A stretch of 64,000 nt of DNA from NCBI GenBank assembly GCA_051745855.1, contig JBNJEK010000001.1:1-64000 (forward strand), given 5' to 3'. Within the stretch, counting starts at the first letter, position 1; the number at the start of each line of letters is the position of its first letter. Positions 52,473-61,449 of the stretch are shown in pieces. Made by a program: the position numbers and the translations under genes. Below the pieces are notes generated by a model, which was not told where the DNA came from, did no database searches, and saw only the letters and a list, made by a program, of their open reading frames with translations. Origin of the DNA: UBA5352 sp041685545. Its GTDB lineage: Bacteria > Armatimonadota > Zipacnadia > Zipacnadales > UBA5352.

Positions 52473-53347
52473 GCGTAAGGCAGCGTGAAGCGACGCACAG
52501 GCATCTTTTCTTCGACAGCGACGGGCAGCGGGTACTCGGCGTACTGCAAACTCCCGACAGGCCGATGCGCCCGGGCGCGCTGGTCTTTCTGCACGGATGG
52601 GCCGGCTACAGGATCGGCCCGCATCAGATGTTCACCAAGGCGGCGCGGCAGGCTGCCGAGCTGGGCTTCGCATCGCTGCGCTTCGACTTCCGCGGCCGCG
52701 GCGACAGTCAGGGCGACGCGGCGGCCACGACACTTTCTACGATGATCGAGGACGCGCAGCGAGCGGTGGAAGTGGTCTGCGACGAGACCGGTGCTGAGCG
52801 GGTCGCCCTGATCGGCGACTGCTCGGGCAGCGAGGTGGCGATCGGCGCGGCCACGCTTGATGAGCGCATCGACTCACTGGTGCTGTGGTCGGCGCCGATC
52901 GTGGCAGGCGACCGCTCCGAGGCTGACGCCGCGAAGCGCAGGAGTATGTACTCGACGTATCTCCGCAAGATCTTCCGGCGGGAGACGTGGTCGAAGCTGC
53001 TGGGCGGCCGGCTGCAGCCGGGGATGATCCTCAAGGCACTCACGCGCGGAGGGAAGGGCGCCGGTGAGGAGGGCGCAGAGAGCGACCGGGAGATCGACTG
53101 GTATCATCGCTTCGTGGATTTTGCCGGCGAGGTCATGCTTATCTACGGGGGAAACGACCCGACGACCGACAGCGCACTTGAGCACTACCGCGAACTGTCG
53201 CGGAAGGCCGGGCGCGAGCTCAACCATCACATCGTCGATGGGGCCAACCACGCCTTTTACTCGCTGGGCTGGGAGCAGGAGGTGCTCGAGGTGAGCCTCG
53301 AGTGGCTGTGCGAGCGCTACGCCGCGGGCGAGGGCGCCGATGGCTGA
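52469..53347 (+). CDS. Alpha/beta-hydrolase-fold protein, exosortase-A-system hydrolase 1-like
   Basis: Protein of 292 residues. LVFLHGWAGYRIGPHQMF and LRFDFRGRGDSQGD lead to the elbow GDCSGS, with Cys at the nucleophile position, as in the hydrolase 1 family (which shows GLCDA). YLRKIFRRETWSKLLGGRL is a further fit with that family. The His near the end (VDGANHAFYSLGW) could complete a Cys-His pair. GTG at 52469 overlaps the previous stop by GTGA, so translation is coupled. With the ACP and hydrolase 2-like protein it may transfer or remove acyl groups during polysaccharide assembly. Confidence 0.83.
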   Translation: MSVRQREATHRHLFFDSDGQRVLGVLQTPDRPMRPGALVFLHGWAGYRIGPHQMFTKAARQAAELGFASLRFDFRGRGDSQGDAAATTLSTMIEDAQRAVEVVCDETGAERVALIGDCSGSEVAIGAATLDERIDSLVLWSAPIVAGDRSEADAAKRRSMYSTYLRKIFRRETWSKLLGGRLQPGMILKALTRGGKGAGEEGAESDREIDWYHRFVDFAGEVMLIYGGNDPTTDSALEHYRELSRKAGRELNHHIVDGANHAFYSLGWEQEVLEVSLEWLCERYAAGEGADG

Positions 53348-54497
53348 GCGAACACCCAGGCGGGTGATGCTGGTCAACCACGTGGGCGAGGTGAGCGGCG
53401 CGGAGGAGAGCATGCTCACGCTTGTGCGGCACCTTGACCGCGCGCGCTTCGAGCCGGTTGCGGCGGTGCCGGCGGGGCGGCTGGCCAGGGAGCTTGAAAA
53501 ACTCGAGGTGCCGGTGAGGCTGATCCCGGAGTTGCGGCTGTCGCGGCGGAGCCTGTGGACCACGCTCGTTGGCGGGATAAAGCTGCGATCGTGGGCGGGC
53601 AGGGTGCGGAGTGTCGTTGAGGAAGCCGGAGCGCATCTCGTGGCGGCCAACAGCCTGACGACGGCGCTGGGCTGTGCGATGCGTGTAAGTGACGACTGGC
53701 CGATGGTCTGGCATGCGCGCGACCTGCAGGCGCCCCGGCGGGCGGTGGGTTACGTGGTGCCACGGGCGCGGCGCATCGCGGCGATCTCGGCCTGTGTGGC
53801 CGATGCGTTGATTGAAAGCCATCGCGACGCCCGATCGAAGACGGTCATGATTCACAACGGTGTTGACACACTGGCCTTCCAACCGACGCGGACGGAGCTT
53901 GAGGTGCGCGAGGAACTTGGGCTCCCGGTGGCCGCTCCCGTGATCGGGACGATCGGTCAGCTTGTTCCGTGGAAGCGACAGGACGTCTTTCTTGAGACTG
54001 CGGCGCATATCCTCGCGCACAACAAGGACGCGCACTTCCTGGTGGTGGGCGCGGATTTGTTCGGCGAACACCCCGACTACGTCGCTGAGCTTCACGCGCT
54101 GAGCGAGAGTCTCAATGTGAGCGATCGCGTGATCTTCACGGGCTTTCGTGAGGACATCGCGTCGGTTATGAGCGCGCTCGATGTTCTGATACACACCGCT
54201 GAGAACGAGCCGCTGGGACGGGTAGTGCTGGAATCGATGAGCCTCGGCGTGCCGTGCGTTGCGGTGGACAGTTGCGGGCCGGCTGAGATCATCAGAGACG
54301 GCGACAGCGGCATCCTCGTATCCCGGCCTGATGCGCGTCAGATGGCCGCGCGCGTCGTCGAGTTGCTCTCGCGACAGGGCGGCGTGGAGCGCATGGGGCA
54401 GGCCGCGCGGCGCCGGATCAACGAATTCTTCAGCGCCGAGCGCATGGCGGAACTGACCGCGGACCTTTACGAGGAGGCGCTAACCGCGACGCGGTGA
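53340..54497 (+). CDS. Family 4 glycosyltransferase
   Basis: GT-B glycosyltransferase of 385 residues. The N-terminal domain begins with VMLVNHVGEVSGAEESMLTLVRHL (GGAE-like substrate loop). The C-terminal GT1 domain has TIGQLVPWKRQDVFLETA and the E-x7-E element in HTAENEPLGRVVLESMSLGVP. Cytoplasmic, acting on a lipid-linked intermediate. ATG at 53340 overlaps the previous gene by 8 nt. It is the first of four GT4 enzymes in the locus; sugar specificity is not readable. Confidence 0.93.
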   Translation: MAERTPRRVMLVNHVGEVSGAEESMLTLVRHLDRARFEPVAAVPAGRLARELEKLEVPVRLIPELRLSRRSLWTTLVGGIKLRSWAGRVRSVVEEAGAHLVAANSLTTALGCAMRVSDDWPMVWHARDLQAPRRAVGYVVPRARRIAAISACVADALIESHRDARSKTVMIHNGVDTLAFQPTRTELEVREELGLPVAAPVIGTIGQLVPWKRQDVFLETAAHILAHNKDAHFLVVGADLFGEHPDYVAELHALSESLNVSDRVIFTGFREDIASVMSALDVLIHTAENEPLGRVVLESMSLGVPCVAVDSCGPAEIIRDGDSGILVSRPDARQMAARVVELLSRQGGVERMGQAARRRINEFFSAERMAELTADLYEEALTATR

Positions 54498-55657
54498 TGA
54501 AGACGGATGCGTCGGATGACGATCGGCTTCACGTGGGAATCGACTGCCTGGTGGTCGCGGATCGGCCCTCCGGTGTCGAGCGGGCAGTCGTGGGGCTGGC
54601 GGAAGGCCTCGCTGAGATCGCGCCGGCGGACCAGCGGTTCAGTCTGATGGTGGCGGCCGGCCGCGAGGATGCGCTGCCGAGCGGAGAGGGCATTGCGCCC
54701 CTGGCGGCGCCGAGGTGGGCGGAGCGGAGGGCGGGTCGCGTCTTCTACGAGCAGGCGCTTGCGGCCACGCGACTGCGGGCGGAGCAGGTCGATGTGCTTC
54801 ACGGGGCCGCCTACGTGCTGCCTCACAACTGGGAGGGGCCGTCGGTGGTGACAGTCCACGACGCCATCACCGTCTGCCACGAGCAGTGGTGTCAGTGGCA
54901 CAACGTCATACACTACGGACTGGTCATGACGCGCAGCGCGCGCAATGCCAGCGCGGTGATTGTGCCAAGCGAGTTCACGAAGCGCGAGCTTGTCGAGCAT
55001 GTCGGCGTTCAGAGGCGGCAGATTCGGGTCGTGCCCCTGGGCGTTGGTGATGAATTCGCGCCCGCCGGGGAGGATGCAGTCGAACGGGCGCGTCGGCGGC
55101 ACGGATTGCCCGAGCGCTATGTGCTCTGCGTGGGGAATGTCGAGCCGCGCAAAAACCTGACGGCGGTCGTCAACGCCTTCAACCGGGTCGCGGAGGAGAC
55201 CCCGCACGGGCTGGTGATTGCCGGAAAGCGCGGGTGGAAGTGCGGTGAGATCTGCGCGGAGATGAAGCGGTCGCCTTTCTCCGAGAGGATCCGGTGGCTC
55301 GGCTGGGTGCCGCATGAAGACTTGCCGGCGCTTTACTCCGGTGCGGAGCTCTTCGTGCAGTGGTCGCTGCATGAGGGCTTCGGCCTGACGCCGCTGGAGG
55401 CGATGGCATGCGGGACACCGGCGGTCATATCCGACGGCGGTGCGCTGCCGGAGATCGCCGGTGATGCGGCGCGCGTGGTAGCGCTGAGCGAGGGGGCGGT
55501 GGGACTTTCCGGGGCGCTCGTCGAATTGGCAGGAGACGAGGACGCGCGGGCGGAGATGGCCGAGCGTGGCATCCGGCATGCGGTGAGATACACCTGGGCC
55601 GCGCACGCGGAGGCGGTCGCGCAGACCTACCGGGAGGTTGCCGGTGCGCAGGAGTGA
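54497..55657 (+). CDS. Family 4 glycosyltransferase
   Basis: GT-B glycosyltransferase of 386 residues, closest in style to mannosyl- or rhamnosyl-transferases of the WbpY/MtfB type. VGIDCLVVADRPSGVERAVVGLAEGL begins it. NVEPRKNLTAVVNAF opens the donor domain, and SLHEGFGLTPLEAMACGTPAVISDGGALPE holds the E-x7-E motif. ATG at 54497 overlaps the previous stop by one base; GTG at 54494 is possible. Cytoplasmic; likely extends the same repeating unit as its neighbours. Confidence 0.92.
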   Translation: MKTDASDDDRLHVGIDCLVVADRPSGVERAVVGLAEGLAEIAPADQRFSLMVAAGREDALPSGEGIAPLAAPRWAERRAGRVFYEQALAATRLRAEQVDVLHGAAYVLPHNWEGPSVVTVHDAITVCHEQWCQWHNVIHYGLVMTRSARNASAVIVPSEFTKRELVEHVGVQRRQIRVVPLGVGDEFAPAGEDAVERARRRHGLPERYVLCVGNVEPRKNLTAVVNAFNRVAEETPHGLVIAGKRGWKCGEICAEMKRSPFSERIRWLGWVPHEDLPALYSGAELFVQWSLHEGFGLTPLEAMACGTPAVISDGGALPEIAGDAARVVALSEGAVGLSGALVELAGDEDARAEMAERGIRHAVRYTWAAHAEAVAQTYREVAGAQE

Positions 55658-56894
55658 ACGTCGTGGGCGGCTGGTCTACGTGCTCGGCAGTTTTCCGTCG
55701 CTGTCGGAGACGTTCATCCTGCGAGAGATGCTCGAGCTTGAGCGGAGGGGCTTCCAGCTTTCAATTCTGTCACTGGAGCCGGGGGAGGATGTGGTCCACG
55801 AGAGTGCGACGGAACTGGCGGACCGCACGGTCTATCGGCCGCCACCGCTGTCGTTGCGCTCGCTGATGGCGGGCGTGGTGGCGATGGTGCTGCGTCCCTT
55901 CGGCTTCTTCGGGGCGCTGCTCTACGCGCTCGGCTGCATCGCTCGTTCTCCCGGCGCCGCCAGCGAGGTGGTCCGGAGCTTCTGCGCGGCCGCGTTCTTC
56001 GCATGTGCCCTGCGCGGGACGCGCCCGAAGCATGTACACGCGCATTTCGCGTCGATGCCGGCGACAGCAGGCCTCCTGCTGGCGCAGATGCTGGAGACGA
56101 CGTTCTCAGTTTCTGCGCACGCGAGGGACCTTTTCACCGACGAGTCCGTTCTGATGGACAGGAAGATGCGCGAGGCCGAGTTCGTGACCGTCTGCACGCA
56201 GTTCGGCCTCGAACAGCTCCGCCGTCAGCATCCAATGTCGAGCAGTGAGCGTCTCAATCTGATCTACCACGGGATCGACGTGGTGGAGCTTATCCCGTCG
56301 CCGGACCCGGTCAGCCTCGGAGATCCGCCGCTGATACTGTCGATCGGTCGGCTTGTGGAGAAGAAAGGCTTCCCGATCCTGCTGCGGGCGGCGGCGATGC
56401 TCAGACGCGAGGGCGTGGACTTCCGGCTGAGGATCGTCGGCACCGGACCAGAGGAGGCGGATCTGAGGCGGCTGGCATCGGGGCTGGCGCTTGAGGAATG
56501 CGTGGAGTTTGACGGGGCAATCGCGCACGAGGAACTGATCCCGCTTTTCTGCACGGCAGATCTCTTCGTGCTCGCGTCGATCGTCGCCAGCGATGGCGAC
56601 CGCGACGGCCTGCCGAACGTGCTGCTGGAGGCGCTGGCGCTGGAGGTGCCGGTCGTCAGCACGCGCGTCTCCGCCATCCCCGAGTTGATCGAGCATGAGC
56701 GCACAGGCCTGCTTGCGAACCCCGGTGACCCGAAGGGACTCGCCGAGCATATGGAGCGCCTGCTCTTCGACGAGCAGCTTCGAGCGAAGGTCATCGAGCA
56801 GGGGCGCCGCGAGGTGGTTGAGCGCTTCGACGTGACGAGGAACGTCGGGACGCTCGCCGATCTCTTCAGCGAGGTCATGAAGCGCAGAAGATAA
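55644..56894 (+). CDS. Family 4 glycosyltransferase
   Basis: GT-B glycosyltransferase of 416 residues. LGSFPSLSETFILREMLELERRG is the usual start of colanic-acid-type GT4 enzymes (WcaL-like). SIGRLVEKKGFPILLRAAAML starts the donor domain, and DGDRDGLPNVLLEALALEVPVVS has the acidic pair. A hydrophobic patch at about residues 75-105 may dock to the membrane. GTG at 55644 follows GGGAGG by 6 nt and overlaps the upstream gene by 14 nt. It ends the first dense block of the locus. Confidence 0.92.
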   Translation: MRRSERRGRLVYVLGSFPSLSETFILREMLELERRGFQLSILSLEPGEDVVHESATELADRTVYRPPPLSLRSLMAGVVAMVLRPFGFFGALLYALGCIARSPGAASEVVRSFCAAAFFACALRGTRPKHVHAHFASMPATAGLLLAQMLETTFSVSAHARDLFTDESVLMDRKMREAEFVTVCTQFGLEQLRRQHPMSSSERLNLIYHGIDVVELIPSPDPVSLGDPPLILSIGRLVEKKGFPILLRAAAMLRREGVDFRLRIVGTGPEEADLRRLASGLALEECVEFDGAIAHEELIPLFCTADLFVLASIVASDGDRDGLPNVLLEALALEVPVVSTRVSAIPELIEHERTGLLANPGDPKGLAEHMERLLFDEQLRAKVIEQGRREVVERFDVTRNVGTLADLFSEVMKRRR

Positions 56895-56918
56895 ATAAGT
56901 GCCCGTGTGCAGTCGGAG

Positions 56919-56939
56919 AGGCCGGACCCGTTCCGGCCT
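56919..56939. terminator. Hairpin between the GT4 gene and the flippase gene
   Basis: AGGCCGGA (56919-56926) pairs with TCCGGCCT (56932-56939) around CCCGT. GTCGTTGTCGTCC follows without a clean T-run. It may partly end transcription before the MurJ-type gene. Confidence 0.45.
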
Positions 56940-56973
56940 GTGTCGTTGTCGTCCTGCCATCTTCATCTGAACG

Positions 56974-58791
56974 GTGAGTACTGTGAGCGACGCTCCTGAC
57001 GATCGCGACGAACTGGACGAAACGAAGCCTTCGGAGAGAAGCGCGGGGGCTCAGATGACGATCGCCGCGATCATCATCAGCGCCTTCGGACTGCTCGGCA
57101 AGGTGCTCGGCTACGGCAAGGAGATCCTGATCGCCAACTGGTGGGGGCGGGGGGCGGCGGTCGATGCGTTTGTGGTCGTCTACAAGTTCATCATCTTCCA
57201 GGTGTACACCAAGATTGAGAAGCTTCTGCGTCCCACCTACCTGCCGATCTTCGTCGATCACAGGTCTGAGGGCGAACAGCGACAGGCGTGGCATTTCTTC
57301 CGCGTCATAGCGACGATCACATTCGTGGTGATGACGGCGATCTCAGTGGCCACCGTCATCTGGGCGCCGTGGATTGTGCGGACGTTCTGGCCGGCGCTTG
57401 AACTGCCCGTGATCGGCGCGGAACTGCTGCGGATCTCCGCCGGCGCGCTGCTGCTGCTGGTCATGTCGGTGATGGTCGAGTTGACCCTGCACTCACACAA
57501 GGAGTTCACCATCCCGGCAATGGCCGACGCCGGCCGCCAGTTCGTGCTCTTCGGATGCATCGCGGGTCTGGTTGGCTTCGGCGTCTACGTCGCCGGGGAG
57601 CCCAGCGGCATGAAGGCTGCGGCGATCGGCGTACTTCTCGGTGGAGCGACAAGGCTTGTGATGCAGCTTCCGGCCCTCATTCGTCGCGCCCCTGACCTCC
57701 GTCCGGCCGCGCCCGGGAGCGACGAAGCGGGCCCTGTCCTCATTATCATATTCTTCTGGTGGTTTATCCTCCTCGCCGACGCCGTCCGCCACGTGGGGCG
57801 CAGGATTGGCGTCATCTCCGAGGCGACCGACGATGACCCGCGGTTGCTCGACCGCATCGCCGACTACGGCAAGGGCTCAACCTCCGACGTCGTGAAGATG
57901 TTCAGTCTCATCCCGCCGGTGATAGTGGGCCTGCTTTTCTCGATGCTGCGCGGCTACTTCGACAGCCGTTTCGGCACCGACGCAGGTGAGGGTGTCGTTG
58001 CGGCCCTCAACTACGGCCGAATGCTTGCCGACCTTCCGACATTGATCCTCCCCTTCGCTGTGAGTCTCGCCGTCTATCCCTTCGTGTCAGAGTGGGCCTC
58101 GCGCCAGGACAGGCAGGCGCTGGCGGACTCGCTGGTCTCGATGACCCGTGCGATGGTCTTCATCTTCCTCCCGGTGGCCCTCGGGATGATCGTGTTGGCG
58201 AATCCGATCATCGCGACCGCCTTCGAGCGGGGAGCGTTCACCGCACAGGACACCTCGGCGGTGACCCGCGCGCTCGTACCCTACTCAGCTGGCCTGCCGT
58301 TCTTCGCGGTCGAAGCCTCGATCAACAACTGGTACTTCGCACTCGCCGACACCGCCACCCCCAACTACATCGGCGCGATCATGGCGGTGCTGCACATCCT
58401 GATTGCCGGCTTCGGCGTCTACGCTCTCAGCGGCAGCATCGGCATCATCGCCGCGGCGCTGTCGGTGTCCAAGGCATTGAAGGTGATCGTGCTCTATGCC
58501 ATGCTGCGCAGTCGCATCGGGGAGATCGATCGCGCGGCCGTGATGAGCTTCGTCAGCAGGATGCTTATCGCCACCGTCATCATGATCGCGGTCGTCATCG
58601 CGATCCGGCAGGGCCTTGCGCCGATCCTGATGGTCGGCGGCACAGTCCACCGGCTCCTGTTTCTCGCCATCGTCGGCGTGTCCGGCGCCGGCGTCTACCT
58701 CGTGGCCGCCTGGGCGCTGCGCATCGAAGAGGTCGGGATGGTCGTCGAGTATGCCCGCGAGAAGATCTCCAGCAAGCTCGGGGGCAAGTAG
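56974..58791 (+). CDS. MurJ/MviN-type lipid-linked intermediate flippase
   Basis: Integral membrane protein of 605 residues with about 13-14 helices, MATE/MOP superfamily. GLLGKVLGYGKEILIANWWG resembles the MurJ N-terminus (arginine or lysine-bearing TM1-2 region), and the later ALNYGRMLADLPTLILPFAVSLAVYPFVSEWA is a standard MurJ segment. The protein is longer than typical MurJ (about 510-550), with an extra soluble loop (about residues 245-300, EATDDDPRLLDRIADYGKG). In a polysaccharide locus it probably flips lipid-linked glycan. GTG at 56974 or 56983; the shorter is equally possible. Confidence 0.88.
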   Translation: MSTVSDAPDDRDELDETKPSERSAGAQMTIAAIIISAFGLLGKVLGYGKEILIANWWGRGAAVDAFVVVYKFIIFQVYTKIEKLLRPTYLPIFVDHRSEGEQRQAWHFFRVIATITFVVMTAISVATVIWAPWIVRTFWPALELPVIGAELLRISAGALLLLVMSVMVELTLHSHKEFTIPAMADAGRQFVLFGCIAGLVGFGVYVAGEPSGMKAAAIGVLLGGATRLVMQLPALIRRAPDLRPAAPGSDEAGPVLIIIFFWWFILLADAVRHVGRRIGVISEATDDDPRLLDRIADYGKGSTSDVVKMFSLIPPVIVGLLFSMLRGYFDSRFGTDAGEGVVAALNYGRMLADLPTLILPFAVSLAVYPFVSEWASRQDRQALADSLVSMTRAMVFIFLPVALGMIVLANPIIATAFERGAFTAQDTSAVTRALVPYSAGLPFFAVEASINNWYFALADTATPNYIGAIMAVLHILIAGFGVYALSGSIGIIAAALSVSKALKVIVLYAMLRSRIGEIDRAAVMSFVSRMLIATVIMIAVVIAIRQGLAPILMVGGTVHRLLFLAIVGVSGAGVYLVAAWALRIEEVGMVVEYAREKISSKLGGK

Positions 58792-58795
58792 CCTG

Positions 58796-59965
58796 ATGGT
58801 CGACGCCGGCCGCATCACAGTCTGTCACGTGCTCGAGGCCACGGAGGGCGGCACCAGGCAGTATCTCAACGACGTGTTGCTCGGGCTTCCTGCCGACCGT
58901 TTCGAGCAGACTGCGGTGGTCTCCACCCTGCGCGCACCTGAATTCGCTGAGGACATCGAGCGTTTCCGCGAGGCCGGAGTGAGCGTGGAAGTCGTGGAGA
59001 TGGTGCGCGAGATCGATCGCGAGCAGGACATGCGCGCGTACCGCGAGCTTCGCGCCTTCTTCAGGGCAAACGAGTTCGACGTCATTCATACGCACAGTTC
59101 GAAGGCCGGCTTCCTCGGTCGCGTCGCCGCGTGGCGGGCGCGTAACCCCGCCGTGAGAGTACATTCGCCACACGCTTTCGCTTTCGAGATGAACGCAGCG
59201 CCGTGGCGCAGGCTGCTTTTCCGCACCCTCGAGCGTCTCACCGGGCGCCTGACTCACCTGCTCGTGTGCACATGCGAGGGCGAGCGGGAAATCGCGGTTC
59301 GCAACCGGATCGTGCCGCCGGGTCGGGCCGCCGTAGTGCGCACCGGCGTCGATCTCAAGCGCTTTCACCCTCAGCCTCACGCACATCGAATCCGCGAGGA
59401 AATCGGCCTGCCCGCGCGCCATCGGATCGTCGGCACGGTCGGCGCGATCGTCGAGCAGAAGGGACATCGAGCGCTGGTTGAGGCCGCGCCGGCCGTCATC
59501 GAGGAGATGCCGCACACCACATTCGTCATCGTCGGGGGCGGCGAGCTGCGTGAGGAGCTTGAAGCGCGCGTCAATGAGCTTGGTCTCGGCCGTCGGTTTC
59601 GCTTTCTCGGCTACCGAGATGATGTCCCGCGCGTGCTTGCCACCTTCGACCTCTTCGTGATGCCCTCGCTGTGGGAGGGCATGCCCTACGCGCTGGTGGA
59701 GGCGATGGCCGTCGGCGTGCCGGTCGTTGGGAGCGACATTCCGGGGATCGCCGACATCGTGCGTCCTCGGCAGACCGGCCGACTGGCGCCCCCCGGTGAC
59801 CCTGCGGCGCTTGCAGACACGATCCTCACGGCGCTGCGGGAGGACGGGAAGTCCGCCACAATGGCGGAGACGGCTCGCGGGATGGTCATGAGTGAGCACT
59901 CTCGTAAGCGCATGCTGGCCTCGCTGACGGCGTGTTACGTCCGGCTGATGGAGGACAGAGCGTGA
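58796..59965 (+). CDS. Family 4 glycosyltransferase
   Basis: GT-B glycosyltransferase of 389 residues. CHVLEATEGGTRQYLNDVLLGL is the acceptor-side start. FDVIHTHSSKAGFLGRVAA is the typical HTHS-KAG motif of GT4 enzymes that act on undecaprenyl intermediates. The donor domain has TVGAIVEQKGHRALVEA, and PSLWEGMPYALVEAMAVGVPVVGSDIPG carries the E-x7-E pair. ATG at 58796 is 4 nt after the flippase stop; the frame opens at 58751 inside the flippase gene. It overlaps lipB by four bases. Confidence 0.92.
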   Translation: MVDAGRITVCHVLEATEGGTRQYLNDVLLGLPADRFEQTAVVSTLRAPEFAEDIERFREAGVSVEVVEMVREIDREQDMRAYRELRAFFRANEFDVIHTHSSKAGFLGRVAAWRARNPAVRVHSPHAFAFEMNAAPWRRLLFRTLERLTGRLTHLLVCTCEGEREIAVRNRIVPPGRAAVVRTGVDLKRFHPQPHAHRIREEIGLPARHRIVGTVGAIVEQKGHRALVEAAPAVIEEMPHTTFVIVGGGELREELEARVNELGLGRRFRFLGYRDDVPRVLATFDLFVMPSLWEGMPYALVEAMAVGVPVVGSDIPGIADIVRPRQTGRLAPPGDPAALADTILTALREDGKSATMAETARGMVMSEHSRKRMLASLTACYVRLMEDRA

Positions 59966-60675
59966 GCAGGGGCAGGCAGGACGTGGCCGACGGGCGTCTG
60001 CTTCGAGTGACCGACCTCGGTCGGATGGGGCATGCGGAGGCTGAGCGGCTGCAGGAGCGGCTTGTCGAGACGCGCCGCGCGGGCCGGGTGCCGGATACGC
60101 TGCTGCTGGTCGAGCATGACCCGGTGGTGACGATCGGCAGCGCGGTGGAGGAGGGGGCGGCCGAGGTGAGCGCGCAGTTGCTGGAATCGGCGGGCGCCGA
60201 AATGCGTCAGGTAAGCAGAGGCGGGCGAGCGACCTTTCACGGTCCGGGGCAGATCGTCGGCTATCCGATTCTCGATCTCCGGCAGCACCGCCGCGATCTG
60301 CACTGGTACCTTCGGTCGCTCGAGCAGGTGATCATCGACGCACTGGGCGACTTCGGGCTGGACGCCGGGCGCGAGGACGGCCTGACGGGCGTCTGGGCGG
60401 GGGGCAGGAAGATCGCCAGCATCGGGATCGCTGTACGCGGATGGGTGACGTGGCATGGATTTGCGCTCAATCTGGACGTTGACGCCCACTGGTGGCGGAT
60501 GATAGACCCCTGCGGGCTGCGCCCCGATCAGATGGGATCGCTGAGCGATCTCATGACGTCATGTCCATCACGCGAGAGCTTCTGCGATGCGCTTGCCAGG
60601 CAGTTGGGCCACGTCTTCGATCTGCGGGTGCAGAAGATAGTCACGACGGAACTTTTCGAGGAGTCGGCCTTCTAA
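59962..60675 (+). CDS. lipB: Lipoyl(octanoyl) transferase
   Basis: LipB of 237 residues, which moves octanoyl from ACP to the lipoyl domains of 2-oxoacid dehydrogenases. RGGRATFHGPGQIVGYPI is the signature. The catalytic Lys is in GGRKIASIGI, and the catalytic Cys in DPCGLR, so both are present. It has a GTGA overlap with the preceding GT4 gene, thus is translated with the glycan genes. Its placement is unusual, since LipB normally sits with LipA or dehydrogenase genes. An orphan E1-beta at the head of the locus is the only related gene. Confidence 0.95.
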   Translation: MSRGRQDVADGRLLRVTDLGRMGHAEAERLQERLVETRRAGRVPDTLLLVEHDPVVTIGSAVEEGAAEVSAQLLESAGAEMRQVSRGGRATFHGPGQIVGYPILDLRQHRRDLHWYLRSLEQVIIDALGDFGLDAGREDGLTGVWAGGRKIASIGIAVRGWVTWHGFALNLDVDAHWWRMIDPCGLRPDQMGSLSDLMTSCPSRESFCDALARQLGHVFDLRVQKIVTTELFEESAF

Positions 60676-60763
60676 TATAAGCGAGCCGGTGGGCTTACGG
60701 CCCGCGGGAGTCGATTTCGGCAGCGTCGCATGACGTGATTCCTGGTGCAGCTCGGAGGACAGT

Positions 60764-61447
60764 GTGGCAGCCGAGCAGGTTGACATGGCCGAGGAGCTTC
60801 GTCCGGTCGCATGGCCGATGTACGGGGTGCACGTCGGTCTCCTGATCGTCGTGTTCGGAACCGTGTACACGGCACAGGTGCAGGGCGCGGTGACGAGCCT
60901 GGAGTACGCCGGCTATGCCGTGATCGGGCTTGCGCTGCTGCTGACCGGGTCGATCAGGGCCGTGGATATCGGTTCGGTCGGCTCGCGGGGGCTGCTCGCG
61001 CTGGGCGCGGCGGTCGCGTTGTACCTTGCGTATGATCCGCAGGTGATGGCATTGCCAGGAGCTGGAATGCTCGCTGAGACTCCCGTGAGCGCCCTGGGGC
61101 CGAGCATGGCTCACTTCGGCGTGGTCATCGCGGGTCTCTTCCTCGGGCTGCAGGCGGCGGTTGATCGGCGCGCATTGCCGCGCCATGTGCCGTTCCGCGC
61201 GGCGGTGGTTGTGGCCGTGGCGCTGCTGGTGGGGCTGAGCATCATCACCTCCACGGCTCTGGGCAGAGTATATGACCTTTCGATGACGACGGGCCCGTCG
61301 GTGCTTGCGTTTCGCGCAGTGGCATACGGACTGCTGATGATCGTCTGCGTGACGATCCCCGGCGTTCGCCGCGTCAGCCGCGCCCCACACATCTATCTCG
61401 GCCTGGCGCTGATCGGCGCCGTGGTCAGGAATCTCGTGGTGAACTGA
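60764..61447 (+). CDS. Multipass membrane protein of unknown function
   Basis: Protein of 227 residues with about seven hydrophobic segments (for example VHVGLLIVVFGTVYT, LEYAGYAVIGLALLLTG, AHFGVVIAGLFLGLQAAV, AAVVVAVALLVGLSIIT, AYGLLMIVCVTI, IYLGLALIGAVV). I do not recognise it. It lacks the Cys, Arg and His combination expected of an exosortase. GTG start, 7 nt after GGAGG, and 2 nt before the O-antigen ligase-like gene, so it may be a partner of that protein. Confidence 0.72.
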   Translation: MAAEQVDMAEELRPVAWPMYGVHVGLLIVVFGTVYTAQVQGAVTSLEYAGYAVIGLALLLTGSIRAVDIGSVGSRGLLALGAAVALYLAYDPQVMALPGAGMLAETPVSALGPSMAHFGVVIAGLFLGLQAAVDRRALPRHVPFRAAVVVAVALLVGLSIITSTALGRVYDLSMTTGPSVLAFRAVAYGLLMIVCVTIPGVRRVSRAPHIYLGLALIGAVVRNLVVN

Positions 61448-61449
61448 CT

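Noticed and set aside
60764..61447. Membrane protein as a candidate exosortase
   Set aside because: Multipass and in a suitable locus, but the conserved Cys, Arg and His of exosortases are not visible.
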